A stretch of DNA of 6,150 nucleotides, taken from positions 1-6,150 of the forward strand of contig JAAEMD010000479.1 in NCBI GenBank assembly GCA_024225875.1. Reading direction: 5' to 3'. This DNA comes from a bacterium. GTDB lineage: Bacteria; Margulisbacteria; Marinamargulisbacteria; JAAEMD01. This document shows, in pieces, positions 5,855-6,150 of the stretch; position 1 is the stretch's first letter, and every line of letters starts with the position of its first letter. A program made the position numbers and the translations under genes. The notes under the pieces were generated by a model. The model saw only the letters and a program-made list of their open reading frames with translations. It had not been told where the DNA came from and made no database searches.

Positions 5855-6150
5855 TTGGAAGAAAACAAAATTTTAAATATTTCATATGTAGAAGACCAAA
5901 AGATGTACCATCGAACAGCGAACAAACACGTAAACAATAAAATTGTCACTCACCAAGACAAAAAATACGAATTAAAATTAAGGTCATACGATACAGTCGG
6001 AAAGTTTCTGGATGTTAAAGACGTAATTCCCGACGTTATACTTTTAGATATTGTTCTACATGAAGACAGCGACAAAAGCCTTAATCGAGATGAAGCTTTC
6101 GAGAAAGCGGCTGGCAGGTCTTTTGAACTAACAAAAAAAGCAAAATCAAT
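5855..6150 (+). CDS. Response regulator receiver domain, partial at the right edge, TTG start
   Basis: The visible 98 codons stay open to the window edge. They read as the first half of a CheY-like receiver: ISYVEDQKMYHR (9-20) with the acidic pair Glu13-Asp14, a second strand YELKLRSYD (38-46), and PDVILLDIVLHED (59-71) with the likely phospho-acceptor Asp65. The sequence parallels the operon regulator on the minus strand (IAYVDDD, KVDIKTFSS, PDLTLIDIV), with near-equal spacing between the acidic cluster and the phospho-Asp (51 and 53 residues). Both proteins then carry a long polar segment where a normal receiver would have a short loop, and this ends in similar SFEL/SFSL helices. The gene is transcribed away from the operon, so the two regulators are head-to-head paralogues. 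The output domain lies outside the window and is unknown. Phosphorylation by the operon's kinase is plausible but inferred. Confidence 0.85.
   Translation, partial: MEENKILNISYVEDQKMYHRTANKHVNNKIVTHQDKKYELKLRSYDTVGKFLDVKDVIPDVILLDIVLHEDSDKSLNRDEAFEKAAGRSFELTKKAKS

Noticed and set aside
5829..5876. 15-codon plus-strand frame starting at ATG 5829 and overlapping the TTG start of the receiver gene
   Set aside because: It lacks its own ribosome site and the AGGAG inside it serves the TTG; a coupled leader peptide is conceivable but unsupported.

Overview
The window is strongly AT-rich (by eye about one third G+C) bacterial DNA. A periplasmic binding protein with a Sec signal peptide, a membrane histidine kinase and a receiver/AAA+/Fis-type regulator point to a Gram-negative, probably proteobacterial, genome. 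The sequence does not support a genus. There is no rRNA, tRNA, transposase, integrase or CRISPR array.

Layout: almost the whole left part (71-5223) is one compact four-gene operon on the minus strand. In transcription order it holds: (1) a response regulator with receiver, AAA+ and Fis-type HTH domains (5223-3799); (2) an exported family-5 (oligopeptide/DppA-OppA type) solute-binding protein (3832-2303); (3) a class I SAM-dependent methyltransferase (2310-1603); (4) a two-TM sensor histidine kinase (1606-71). Every junction overlaps (34, 8 and 4 nt), so the four products are probably made together by translational coupling. The 70 bases left of the kinase stop hold no gene or terminator that I can recognise.

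An AT-rich, gene-poor region of about 630 bp (5224-5854) separates this operon from a divergent gene on the plus strand. That gene starts at a TTG codon behind a strong AGGAG and runs off the right edge. Its visible 98 codons are the N-terminal half of a second receiver domain, clearly related to the one in the operon regulator. The intergenic region carries candidate promoters in both directions and short sequence words shared by both flanks.

Proposed working (inference): the exported binding protein has no permease genes beside it. It may therefore serve as a ligand receptor docked on the kinase's periplasmic domain, in the manner of LuxP-LuxQ or TorT-TorS. The kinase would phosphorylate the operon regulator and possibly its divergent paralogue. 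The embedded methyltransferase may make or modify the sensed small molecule, or be an output enzyme. The regulator looks like an NtrC-family protein but lacks the GAFTGA loop, the second loop insertion and both arginine fingers, so it is unlikely to activate sigma-54 RNA polymerase. The combination of a degenerate NtrC-like regulator, a binding protein, a methyltransferase and a kinase, facing a paralogous regulator, is the most unusual thing here and may be an undescribed signalling module.
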